From: Fallopia convolvulus
Lineage: Eukaryota; Streptophyta; Magnoliopsida; Caryophyllales; Polygonaceae
Reading direction: 5' to 3'
DNA length: 64,000 nt
Assembly (NCBI GenBank): GCA_964016875.1
Contig: OZ024724.1
Coordinates: forward strand, 29,535,786-29,599,785
Positions within the stretch are counted from its first letter, which is position 1; every line of letters starts with the position of its first letter. Of this stretch, positions 44,084 to 54,890 are shown piece after piece. The translations under genes and the position numbers were made by a program. The notes under the pieces were generated by a model. The model had not been told where the DNA came from. It ran no database searches and saw only the letters and a list, made by a program, of their open reading frames with translations.

Positions 44084-44848
44084 AGTCGTGATCGCTGAAA
44101 TAAAGAAATTAAAAAAAGCGAACGTTATTCAAGAGGTTTACTTGGTCATCAAACACTGTCAATGTAAAGAGAGATCGGATAGTCTGCACGGACATTACCA
44201 ATCTCGATAAAACATGTCCAAAAGATTTGTTTCCGCTTCCAATATCAACTAATCAATGGATTCCACATCGAGCCATAAGCGAGTAAAGTTCTCAAATATT
44301 CGATCGGAGGAGCAAACCCCAGCACGCACCAAGCAAGGCGCCTTTCTCGAACAAGACCTGAACCGTGACCCAACCCCACTCGCAAGTACGACAGCTCATC
44401 ACACGAGCCATCAAGGATCGAGTCAAGCGATGGAATTGACGGTCAAAACACTACACGGTCTGAATCTGAGTGGTTTGACCAACTATGGGACTCAACAATG
44501 CGTGTTGATGAAGCCGAAAGTAATCAAATTCTACAAGGTCATAGGCAATCACATGAACGAGGATGAGTAACCATGGTCACGGATTGTAACCGCGACCGCA
44601 GCCCAACGAATTGTGAGCAAGCACACATCTTGAAAGTTGTGTTGATCTCAACTTGAGAACGGAATCTTCTTCCACTAAGCCTGACCAGCCATAGATTTGA
44701 AAGAAGCCGATCAAACCACATCGAAGATGAACCTGTTCGTGGTGGCACAAACATATCTCAGACATCGGGGTCAAACGGCGGTAATGGGGCATCGACCACC
44801 GCAAAGAATGAAGACGAGATTATACTTACACACGCCCTAGCTTCTACT

Positions 44849-45256
44849 TTGAGAGAGAAAAAGCGGATTCAAAGCAAGCATGATCAAATGGAGTCTTGCC
44901 GCGACCAAGCCTCAGAAGGAATCGCTAGGATGAAGCGTTCTTTGGAAAAGATCCAAGAGAAAAGCCCCGTCAACGAATCGGTGATCGAAAGGACTTATCA
45001 ACGACTCGCTAGTGTTATCGAACTCACCGATACCTATCGTAGTCCCAAACCGATAAGCAATAATGAAAAGCACGAAGGAACGGAAGATGACTACGAGAGC
45101 AATTACCAATTCTGCGGAGTCCCTCAAGCAACGAAGGTCGCGATCACGGCTAGCGAAGCCGTGGTCGTGGCCAAGAAAACCGATGTCGCGGCCCTAGAAG
45201 CCTTCGAATGCACTAAGGGGAACCCGTCGACTAATCTGCATGACCATTTCGAATAG
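44849..45256 (+). CDS. Unidentified, probably coiled-coil frame in element Y (135 aa)
   Basis: Starts MREKKRIQSKHDQMESC and continues EGIARMKRSLEKIQEKSPVN, VIERTYQRLASVIEL: charged, helical, likely coiled coil. The same DNA exists in X (about 60890-61260) but is broken there by stops, even though X is the younger insertion. It might be a leftover of a gag-like protein. Function unknown. Confidence 0.35.
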   Translation: MREKKRIQSKHDQMESCRDQASEGIARMKRSLEKIQEKSPVNESVIERTYQRLASVIELTDTYRSPKPISNNEKHEGTEDDYESNYQFCGVPQATKVAITASEAVVVAKKTDVAALEAFECTKGNPSTNLHDHFE

Positions 45257-45316
45257 GTCCTAGAGTACTTGCGTCTTAGTTGTATTCTAACGTAACTAAC
45301 ACCTATGTGGGGCATT

Positions 45317-45806
45317 TGTGAGCGGGTAAATATTAAAGTATTTTCTATAAGTATTTCTCAAACCCTTTTTATTATTTTCCTTATTAAATTACCTCTTTTA
45401 TTATCCTTATGATGGAGGATTCTATCTTATTTAAAGAGTTATAATTTCCTAGCGGATTGGGGCAAGATATCGCTTGCTTGGGTGTCAAGGCATCTTAACC
45501 GACCCTAGAGATAGAATTATCGGCATTCTCTATCCCTTTCCACCATTATAAATACATGTGATCGCCATGTGTGGTAAGCATATTTATATTCGTTGAGCTT
45601 GCAAGCAAGTCTTATCTGTACCTCGACGTTCAATCGACAAACTGTTCTTTTGACTTAGGCATCGGAGGTGGATTAGGAGAACCCCACCCCTGTGTCCATT
45701 GTTTTGCAGATTTTAGGTTGAAGATAAGCTTGGAACAGAAGGTAAAGAGGAGAATCAAGAGAAGCATTTGACCATTGTATTAAAGGCGAAATTTTGTGCA
45801 CTAATA
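45317..45806 (+). repeat. 3' LTR of element Y (490 bp)
   Basis: Begins TGTGAGCGGGTAAATATTAA; TATA-like cattataaatacatg near 45543; ends gcactaata. Confidence 0.8.
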
Positions 45807-46555
45807 TTCACACATAATACGTTTAAAATAAATAAATAAAAAGCTTCCATTCCATGTAGTCTTTTGTGAAACTGAAGCAAAGTTGTGAAAAGGGTAAAAT
45901 TAATTAATTCCCCTTAAAATTGTCAAAGTTTTATATATTGACCAAGCAAAGTTCTAAAAATGTTACGATATTGATAAATTAAGAAAATAGTGAACATTTC
46001 TTTTGTGAAATTCAAGCAAAGGTATGGTGCTAAATTAAGCAAAATTTTCTCCTCAGAGGATAAACGTTTATCTTCTTCATGAATTAAGAGGATAATTGAT
46101 TACGGTTAAGATAATAGATCAAGTATAAATCAAGTCATGATTAAAAAAAGAAACTAAAATTTAATAAACATTGATAATATAATCAGCCGGCAACCTAGCA
46201 CAAGCATGAAGCATGGTACATTTGTGGTATGGTGGGCGGGATCAGGGCACCACTTTCTTCCCTCGTCATATACTCATATTAATGACAATATTATAGAAAT
46301 GTAATTTGAAAAAGTGAGATCGATATTGAACTTTTTTGTTTTATATTTTCCTTCCAAGCATATATATTGAATCAGAATAAAATGTACATTCGAGTTTGCA
46401 TGCCCTTATCTGTTAGGATGTCGTAAACTCTTTCCTTATATAAAAAAAATAAAATATACATAACCTTTAAAAAAAGCTCAGAAAATTACTTACCAAAACC
46501 TAATTAAAAATTAATATACATATATAATATATATATATCTTTTATGAAGAAGTTT
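45807..46555. other. AT-rich spacer, no gene seen
   Basis: A and T runs only; no open frame of note and no element boundary recognised. Confidence 0.45.
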
Positions 46556-48600
46556 AAATCATAGGGATCGTGTACTATGACATGAAGATCCATTATCACC
46601 ATTTCTCTTTGTACTTGAAGGACAAATCATTGCACGAAAACTACATCTAACTAGCGAAACGGATAAAAAATCGATCGGATTCCCTATTACTCGTGGTGGA
46701 ATGCGAATCCCTTTTCTCTCCATTGCTGATAATATTATAATTTTCGCGAAAGCATCACATGGATCGTGTACTAAGGTGAAAAACATAATCGATTGATTTT
46801 ATAGAATTTCAGGTAAAAAAGTAAATTATAATAAATTAAATTTGCTTTTCAAGCTTCCAAAAATATGAGCACCCATCAAAAAAATATAGTTCATCAAACG
46901 TTGGGAATCCCAACAATAACAAATATCGAAAAATATCTCGGATGCCCAATTATAAGTGGAAAAGTCAATAAAGATACATTTAAAGAGTCCGTAAATAAGG
47001 CACAAAAACAGCTCACTAAATGGAAAGTTAGCGCGATCTCTCAAGAGGGAAGAACTATATTAGTCCGAGCCAATCTTGCCACAAAACCTAACTTTGTTAT
47101 GCATAGCTTCATGCTATCCAACTCTATCCATTCAGAAATGGATAGAACTAATAGGGATTTTTTCTGGAACAAAGATATACAATATGTACCACTTGTGCGA
47201 TGGGATAAGATCTGCAAACCAAAGGAGGTAAGTGGATTAGGACCAAGGAAGGCTGAACTTATGAACAAAATGCTACAAATCAAACTATTATGGAAAATCT
47301 TAGCAAAACCAAATAACATTTGGGTTCGAATACCTTTGCAAAAATACCTTAGAAATGATAATCTCTTCTAATACAAACTAAAACAGAATACATCATGTCA
47401 ATGGAAAAAGCTTATTCAACTTAGAGAAGAATTTTGTAAAGGACTCGTATGACAAATTGGAGATGGAAAACGGTTGAATAATGGAAGGATAAATGGATCT
47501 TGAAAGGCCCTTTGGATGTCCATGCCAATGCAAGGATCCATTAACTATTGATGAAACATCAAAGGTAGAAAATTGGATATCTAATGATAAAACATGGAAG
47601 GTAGACCAATCAAAACAAGTCTTACCGGATAAGATAGTTGAACAAATATTGAGGGATAAACATCAATCCTAAATAACTGGATATGGAAACTTGATAAATA
47701 CCCGAAAGATAAAAATTTCCTATGGAAAATTGATAATAATGGACTCCCCACGAAAGCACGACTACGAGAGAAACAAGTGATAACACCCGGAGAATGTATA
47801 CTGTGTGATTATACAACTGAAGACACGAACCATCTTATTGTCGAATGCCCGTACATCATATATATACTAAGTAAAATAAATCGAAACATCGCCCAATTTA
47901 TTAGGGGATTTCATCCTTATACCATATCACCTAGACTAATTCTGAATAAAGTTAAACAACTACTTGGAAAAAAAGATTTCACGGAACTGGCAGTTATTTG
48001 GTAGAGTATTAGGCACCAAAAAAATAAATTAACATTCAGCATGATCACGGTATTTTAGATTTGACAAGTTACATTCGAACCCAAATAACAAACTAGGAAA
48101 AAGCAAAGCATTAGTCGAAAGTGAGGAAAACAAAAAAGTAACCCAAACGTATAAAAGGAACCAACGCACAACAACGCCTAAGAAATGGCAAAAGACCAAA
48201 CAAGATCATGTCAAAATAATTTTTGACGCTTCTAGGCTAGCCAACAATCAAGCGGCAGGAGGTATTGTTATTTGAAATCATCTGGGCCAGATTCTGAGAA
48301 GCTATTCATGAAGTCAAAAAAAAGAAACCTAAGGAAGGTTGAAATTGAGGGAGATAATCTCCAGGTCATTAATGCGGTAAAAGAGATAAATCTTTGTGAT
48401 TGAGTTAATAATTTCCGATATCCTTATTTCCATTTCTGGAATCCATGACATTTCATTTAAACATATTCCTAGGGAATTAGTGGCCGATAAAATTGTAAAA
48501 TTGGGTCATTGTCTCATTGTTGAGTTCATTAAGACTCATCCAAGGATGCTCTAGGATGTCTTCCTGAAGGAGTGCATTCTAAGCCTTACCTAATAAAAGA
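46556..48600 (+). mobile_element. 5'-truncated LINE ORF2 fragment, inactivated
   Basis: Starts inside the reverse transcriptase (LEGQIIARKLHLTSETDK, RIPFLSIADNIIIFAKAS, with IADN in place of the FADD/YADD box). Intact block 46865-47371: HQTLGIPTITNIEKYLGCPI, LTKWKVSAISQEGRTILVR, NRDFFWNKD, VSGLGPRKAELMNKML. Then zf-RVT (FLWKIDNNGLPTKARLREK, CILCDYTTEDTNHLIVECPY) and RNase H remains (KIIFDASRLANNQAAGG, VEIEGDNLQVINAV). Same domain order as the minus-strand LINE at 35870-40006 but clearly diverged. Many stops. Confidence 0.85.
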
Positions 48601-48664
48601 AAAGGTTCAAATCACAAATTATTCTGTGGAAATATATATTTCACATCAAGAATTGTTATTTTAG

Positions 48665-49240
48665 CAAAAAATGTTAGGGTAAAAAGAGGGTAGAAATTGA
48701 ACAAAAAGAGAGAATAATTATGTGTACGAAAATAAAAACGTCTTTCTCATTAATGGAGGCCATATAAATAGAGAGAAAACAAGAGCTAGGATTTCCCTTC
48801 CTATCTTTAAGGCATTGAGCCTCTTAATTACGAACTCTAAATATTTTTGAAAAAAAATATTAGGACGAAAAAGGAATAGAAATTCAAAAACAAGAGAAAA
48901 CAAGAGTTAGGATTTCCCTTTCTATCTTTAAGGCATTGAGCCTCTTAATTATGGGCTCCATATTTCTGGAAAAAAAATATTAGGACGAAAAAGGAATAGA
49001 AATTCAAAAATAAGAGAAAATAAGAGTTAGGATTTCCCTTTCTATCTTTAAGGCATTGAGCCTCTTAATTATGGGCTCCTAACATTTCTAGAAAAAAATA
49101 TTAGGACGAAAAAGGAATAGAAATTCAAAAACAAGAGAAAACAATTGTGTGTAGAAAAATAAATACTAACATACATTTCTTATTAATGAAGGTCATATAG
49201 AGAAAAACACATGGGGTTAGATCTTCCCTTTCTCTATCTT
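48665..49240. repeat. Tandem repeat, about 120-bp unit
   Basis: Three adjacent units start near 48788, 48909 and 49029 with aggatttccctt..tatctttaaggcattga, then aatattaggacgaaaaagga and atagaaattcaaaaa. Partial, more diverged units flank them at 48670 and 49100-49240. Confidence 0.85.
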
Positions 49241-49246
49241 TTTTTT

Positions 49247-50472
49247 TTAAAAAAAATGACTTTAAATAATATCAACTATCTACTTTTAACCAATAATAAT
49301 ACGAACTTTAAAAATCACTAACAATAATATAAACTATCACAGTATTAACTAAAAACAATACCAAGCCAATTTCCGATGAAAATTTGATGATGTGTTCGCC
49401 GGAATTATGACATGGCAAAAAAAATTATAACACGTCATTTTCTTTTTAAAATTGCAAAGACAAATAATTTTTTTTTACATAAAACGTCATCTTCTTCCTC
49501 CGTTCATTGCTACTAGAGGACGTCAATGGACGAGCCGCTACTCCTGCTACCATCCTCATCCTTCAATTTGCCTCTATTTCAATGATTGAACACATTTCAT
49601 ACATATAGAGCCTTTTTCCCTCAAAGGCTGCAAAATACGAACTAACATGAAGTACGAACTAAAAACCCTAAATTTATGTTCTCAAAATCCAACAATAAAT
49701 CATGCCGATTTCTCATCAATTTAAATTTAAATACGAAATTCCTATGTAAATTAATAACTACTAGCAAATTGAAAGAGTTAAATCAGCAATTTGCCCATGC
49801 TATAAAAATAATTTCAAATCAAGATCCATGTACTGTATCCTTCTTCATCCCCAAATCCCTGCAACTCCCTTCCAAATCATGGTTTCCTTCGATTTTCCAA
49901 TAACTCCACCGCACGTCGCATTCGGTGACTCCTACACCGACACCAGCAACACCATCCCTCAACCTCCCCTTCCTCCCTTATCGGCGAGAACTTCACTGCC
50001 GCGGGCTCCTCCGCCATCCCCCACCCCGCTCCAAAGCAATTTTCTGGATCTACGTCCGTTTGGCTCAATCTATGGGTTTCTGGATCTACGCCTCGCAACA
50101 CCATCCCTCAGCCTTTTTCCCTTCCAAATCTATTTCCGTTTGGCTCAGGCCATGGTTCAACCGGATGCCTTCGCCGCCAGGGCACAACGACGACGAACTT
50201 TGCCGGCACACAGTAAGTCTGCGGCCTTTGAAAATGAAGATTTGTTTTTTTTTTTCCAGTAATGATGTGGAATTTTGGAATAAAAAAAATCACAAGTAAA
50301 ATTTTAGTTTGACATTTCATTTTCCCCGGCGCCAACTCACCATTTTTTCACCGGAATTTCAATCGATGATGTTTAAAGTTAATATCGAAATAGTTCGTAT
50401 TGCCGTTAGTGAAGTCCGTATTATTATTAGTTCAAAGTGTATACTTGGTATTATTTAAAGTCATTTTTCCCT
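49247..50472. mobile_element. Mutator-like element with long terminal inverted repeats
   Basis: The left end (aaaaatgactttaaataata, then caataataatacgaacttt, actaacaataatataaact, ccggaattatgacat) reappears inverted at 50290-50470. The inverted repeats run for roughly 170-200 bp with several mismatches and indels. Both outer ends sit in poly-T, so a 9-bp duplication of T is possible but not provable. The centre has coding-like, GC-rich sequence and no transposase, as in a Pack-MULE. Confidence 0.65.
49878..50220 (+). pseudogene. GDSL-lipase-like gene fragment inside the Mutator-like element
   Basis: Reads MVSFDFPITPPHVAFGDSYT and DTSNTIPQPP; the block FGDSYTDT.NT is the N-terminal serine motif of plant GDSL esterase/lipases. 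After a frame change, IGENFTAAGSSAIPHP and a repeat-like TPRNTIPQPFSLPNLF continue without a stop to about 50215. Only the N-terminal block is recognisable; the later His motif is absent. A captured host fragment is likely, not a working enzyme. Confidence 0.45.
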
Positions 50473-51505
50473 TTTTTTTTTTGATAAAATCCTTTCAATT
50501 ATTCATTACCTTGTTTAATTCTATTACTATATTTATTTAAGTTCAAAATTTTCGTTTACAATTGCATTTTTATAGAAGTCATGAAGTGAAGTGTAATGCA
50601 TTTTCTTAGTATGAAAAGTCTAAATTTTCCCACAGATGAAAGAAAAATACGCGTCAGTTTAAACTTATATCGAGCACAATTAAAAAAAAAAAAAATCATT
50701 CATATCATATATTCATATGGACACTTTAAAATGAAAAATTCTTTGGTATGATATCATACATACATGAGATAACGAAAGAGAACAAGTAGAAGGGACAACT
50801 CTCTTCGATCTTCTGATTATTAATTTAGAGCAGTAGTAATACATAAGAAGATGTCAACATCAATTTTTTTTTTAAATGTTAGTAATTACTAGTTTTTTTT
50901 TAAAATAATCTTAATTACTTAAATCACTAAGATCAATTAAATCTCTATATGATGGGATAATTAATATTGTTTGGTGGAGAGGATCAAATTTGGACATGTT
51001 AACCCACTAATTAGTAATGCATTCCTGACAAATAAATTACACATTATATAAAGCATTAACAGGCCGAATCATATAATCATTGTGCATGTCACCGCTAATC
51101 AGGTTTGATTATTTGCGAGTCTTCTACAAACACACAACAATCACAAGATCGTGGTAAGAGCGCACACGTTTTCAAATTGATCTCCTAATACCCAAAAATA
51201 ATTCAATTTGGACGACGACGACCATTTTTATTTATTTTAGTTCTCATATCATTTTCATTTCATTTAATTATTATATATTCCTCCACCTAACATACATAAT
51301 AAATCATATACTAAAAATGAATCATATCACTACAATCAAAACCCAACGATTTTTTGAATTAGAATACTTGAATTCATTATCCCTCTTAATCCATATAAGC
51401 CCCAATTAATCTCAAGAGCACAAAGTTAAAGATAAAGGAAGAAGATTAATTCAAGAGCACTTTGGAAGAAGATCAATCAAAGTTGTAACACAACAACGTG
51501 CAAGC
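50473..51505. other. Spacer upstream of the glucuronosyltransferase gene
   Basis: AT-rich. A TATA-like ccatataagccc at 51391-51402 lies about 105 bp before the ATG and could drive transcription starting near 51425. No other gene seen. Confidence 0.4.
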
Positions 51506-54050
51506 ATGCAATCGAAGCCTCCTCCTCCTGCTCTCCCAATTCTCTCCATGTATTATTATAAGTTGCCTTCACAAATTCATTCGTTTCATCGGCGTGGAAA
51601 AACGATGAACAACAAACTCAAACACCAACACCACCAAACTTCAACTTGTTCTTCGCCTCCATTAATTATAATGGGGATCTCCATGAGAAGGATTCTAGTA
51701 TTCTCCCTCCTCTTCGTCACCACGGCCCTCCTCCTCCTCTCCACCACCCTCCAGCCGGGCCCCCTCCCGCCGCTCCTCCACCGCCACCACCACCTCCTCC
51801 CCCAGCGCCTGGCCGCGGGGGCCGCCCCAGCCGAAAAATACCCAAAGTGGTACGACGTCGTTTTAAGGCAAACGGGCCGGAGGCGGCTCAAGGTAGGCCT
51901 CGTCAACACAAGGCTAGAGGGTCAAAACCAGCTCCCTGAGGAGCTGGCGGACCTGGTACGCGTTGAATTCGACCGGGTCAACACCGGGCTTACGTGGGCC
52001 CATATCTTCCCGGAGTGGATCAATGAGAAGAAGCCCCAGTGCCCGGAGATTCCCATGCCCGATTTCGCCGGGCTCCGCGGGCTCGACGTGGTGGTGGCCA
52101 CCGTGCCCTGTGGCGGTGGTAACGGCACCGAGGGGATACGAGACGTGTTGAGGGTTCAGGTCAACCTCCTGGTGGCCAACTTGGTGGTGGAGAGCCGCCG
52201 CCGGGCTGATGGGCCGGGCCAGCCCGTCTACGTGGTGTTCCTGGGCGGGTGTGAGCCCATGTGGGAGATCTTCCGGTGCGATGACTTGATATGGAAGAAA
52301 CCCGAGTCCATGGTCTATAGGCCCAATCTTGCTAAGTTGAGGCATAAGGTTACGATGCCTGTGGGAACTTGTGATCTTGCTCGTCCTCGCAACATTTTTG
52401 ATCCATCAGGTTAGTTAGTAAATTAGTTTCCTTGATCACATGCATCGATCTACTTAATATTGGATTATTGATAGTATGTTTTCAATCTACTTCATTTTAG
52501 GGATCGAGAGATAGTAGCTAATCATAATTGGTAGTAATAGTTAATGATCAGGTCAGTTTTTGAGCTTGCTTTTAGTTTTAGGTTTCTATTTGTCAACGAA
52601 TAGTTGTAGTGAGTTGAATAAATGTCAAATGTGGTGGTTACAATGCAAGGAAAGTCAGGCGCAGGTACAAGGTTGGAGAGCCATATATACAAACACCCCC
52701 AAAGAATGCACCCAATTATTTACCAATGTGTTTTTTTTTATCCCAGTTAAAACTTTCAATCAAAGGGTAATTAAAATTTGGCTGTTGCTTAAATTATTGT
52801 GTTGTTGGTCCAAAATAATGAGTACTGTTAAATAATTACTAATTTTATAGTATCAATCATTCTTATTAAAAAATGTAGTGCTTTCGTAAGACTCGTCCCT
52901 TGCCTTCGTAATTTCTTGTTCTTATGTCCTGGGCTACTAATGAACAAAATTAGTGGTCCTTTGCACGTAGTAGTATTATGTTTAGACAATTTAAATGACA
53001 GCCATGTCTTTCAATAAAAAAACATCAATGAAATTCCATATAATTTTTCCGGAAGATATGACATCATATATTGATGAGCAACATATATAGCTTACATAAT
53101 AAAACACCAAACTTGTATCAATTAATGCAGGATACAGCAAGCAAATAAACTCAGTGACGCCCTCAGAAGCAACACAAAGGGAGCCAAAGGAAGCCTATGT
53201 TACAATGCTTCACTCCTCGGAGCACTACGTATGTGGAGCAATAGCCCTTGCCCAAAGCATCCTCCATACCAACACCACGAAAGAGCTCGTCCTCCTAGCA
53301 GACGACTCCATCTCCCCAAGATCAATCCAAGGGCTAAGCGACGCCGGATGGAAGATCAAACGGATCAAGCGAATCAAAAGCCCCAACGCCAAGCAGAACG
53401 CCTACAACCTCTGGAACTACAGCAAGCTCAGAGTGTGGCAGCTCACAGAGTACGACAAAGTCATGTTCATAGACTCCGACTTCATAGTCCTCAAGAACCT
53501 CGACCATTTCTTCAACTACCCCCAGCTTTCGGCTGCAGCCAACAACAATTGGATCTTTAACTCGGGGATCATGATCGTTGAGCCGTCCCAGTGCTTCTTT
53601 GAGAAGATGATGGTTAAGAGAACCGAGCTTTACTCTTACAACGGAGGTGATCAAGGCTTCTTGAATGAGGTTTTCACTTGGTGGCATAGGCTCACTATAA
53701 AGCTCAACTATCTTAAGATCTATATGAACCCGGGTGATTCCAGGGTTGTGCCGAGTGATAGGTTTACAATTCACTTTCTTGGGTTGAAGCCCTGGGTTTG
53801 TTACAAGGACTATGATTGTAATTGGGATATTTTAATCCGGAATCTGTTTGCAAGTGATGATGCTCATAAACGGTGGTGGAAAGTGTACGATGCGATGCCT
53901 AAACGGTTGCAGACGTTTTGTGGGATGACTCAGAAGATGGATATGAGGTTTAGGAAGTCGAGAGACAAGGCTAAGAAGGAAAAGCGCTCAGATGGGCATT
54001 GGAAGATTGTTCTTAAGGATCCTAGACAACATCATTTGAGTCCCCGATGA
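51506..54050 (+). CDS. GUX: UDP-glucuronate:xylan alpha-glucuronosyltransferase, GT8 (607 aa)
   Basis: GUX/PGSIP enzymes add glucuronic acid to xylan in the Golgi during cell-wall synthesis. Exons 51506-52409 and 53131-54050, GT-AG intron of 721 bp, no internal stop. A membrane anchor lies at about residues 62-82 (ILVFSLLFVTTALLLL) after a basic cytosolic stretch, a type II Golgi topology. The family's N-terminal region (KYPKWYDVV, KVGLVNTR, IFPEWI, CPEIPMPDF) precedes the GT8 domain: LHSSEHYVCGAIALAQSI, the metal-binding DSD at about 416-418 (VMFIDSDFIVL), NSGIMIVEPS near 445, GGDQGFLNEVF near 473 and HFLGLKPW near 516. Length and layout fit the shorter paralogues (GUX2, GUX4, GUX5), but I cannot say which. 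In-frame ATGs at 51605 and 51671 are alternative starts. Confidence 0.93.
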
Positions 54051-54890
54051 GAGTTTAGATTTCGGTTTACAAACGAGAGAAAAAAAAGGAATAACTGGAT
54101 ATGTATAGGAGTAAACCTGCAGAATTTCATTGTACCCACATCAATTCATCAAAGTTATGGGGTTTTTTTTACGTTTATTTTTCAATTTATTGATTTTTTT
54201 TTTTAGCTTTTGGGTTGAGTAAGATGAGATCAATGAGCATGGGTTCATTTGTTCCTTTCTCCTAGAGAGAGATTAACGTTACAGAGGACTCTACGCGCCT
54301 TTATCTGTTCTTTTCCGTATGATGTAAAAGTTAGGTATTTTTTCAACTAACCTTTGAAAAAGAGTTATTTCTTTTTCTTATTTGGAAATAAGTTGTTGTC
54401 TTAATATGAAAACAAAACAGAACCTTGTGAAATTAGCTTTAGGCGTCACAATTAACTAATTTAGCAGACAAGGAAGCGAATCAGTAGAATTCAGCTCTGT
54501 TAATGATTGATCTCCTCAAAGTCTTATGGTTAGAGATGGGAATGATAAAAACTTCATACCTGATTCATGTCAGCATCAGCTATTGAGGAACTGCTTTGGA
54601 CTTGTAGCAATCAACTACTATCTTAGACAAAATACGCAAAATGATACCTGAAATGAATTAGCTCTCATGTCAAGCATATATTTAAAGCCTTGAACTTGGA
54701 TTTCTGCATTAAGAAAATTCGTTGCTGCAAGCAACATACATGAATTATACAGTACATAGCAGCATAGCACGAAATTCAAATGATGCAGATAAATCCAACG
54801 AGAAGCCTAAAACTTACAAAATCCCACAAAAAGAGCACCTCTACCCAACAAGGGCCAAAGAATTTGCCCGGACATTGATTTCTTGCTGCA
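54051..54890. other. Spacer between convergent genes
   Basis: Contains the 3' ends of both flanking genes. A T-rich block at 54165-54205 follows the glucuronosyltransferase. No further gene supported. Confidence 0.5.

Larger units (their letters stand above)
42462..45806 (+). mobile_element. Non-autonomous LTR element Y (older copy)
   Basis: A 5'-truncated LTR (42462-42891), a degenerate primer site (ttggtgtcgtctgtgaga) and a 3' LTR (45317-45806) preceded by tgtggggcatt. Both LTRs carry cattataaatacatg, ggcatcggaggtggattagg and ccattgtttt, shared with element X. The interior aligns with X over long stretches, for example 43396-43630 with 59097-59314 and 44780-45170 with 60838-61230. No gag, protease, RT or integrase was recognised. 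LTR divergence is visibly much greater than in X. Confidence 0.8.

Noticed and set aside
51586..52345. Minus-strand frames of 107 and 143 codons opposite the glucuronosyltransferase
   Set aside because: Shadow frames of the GC-rich first exon.
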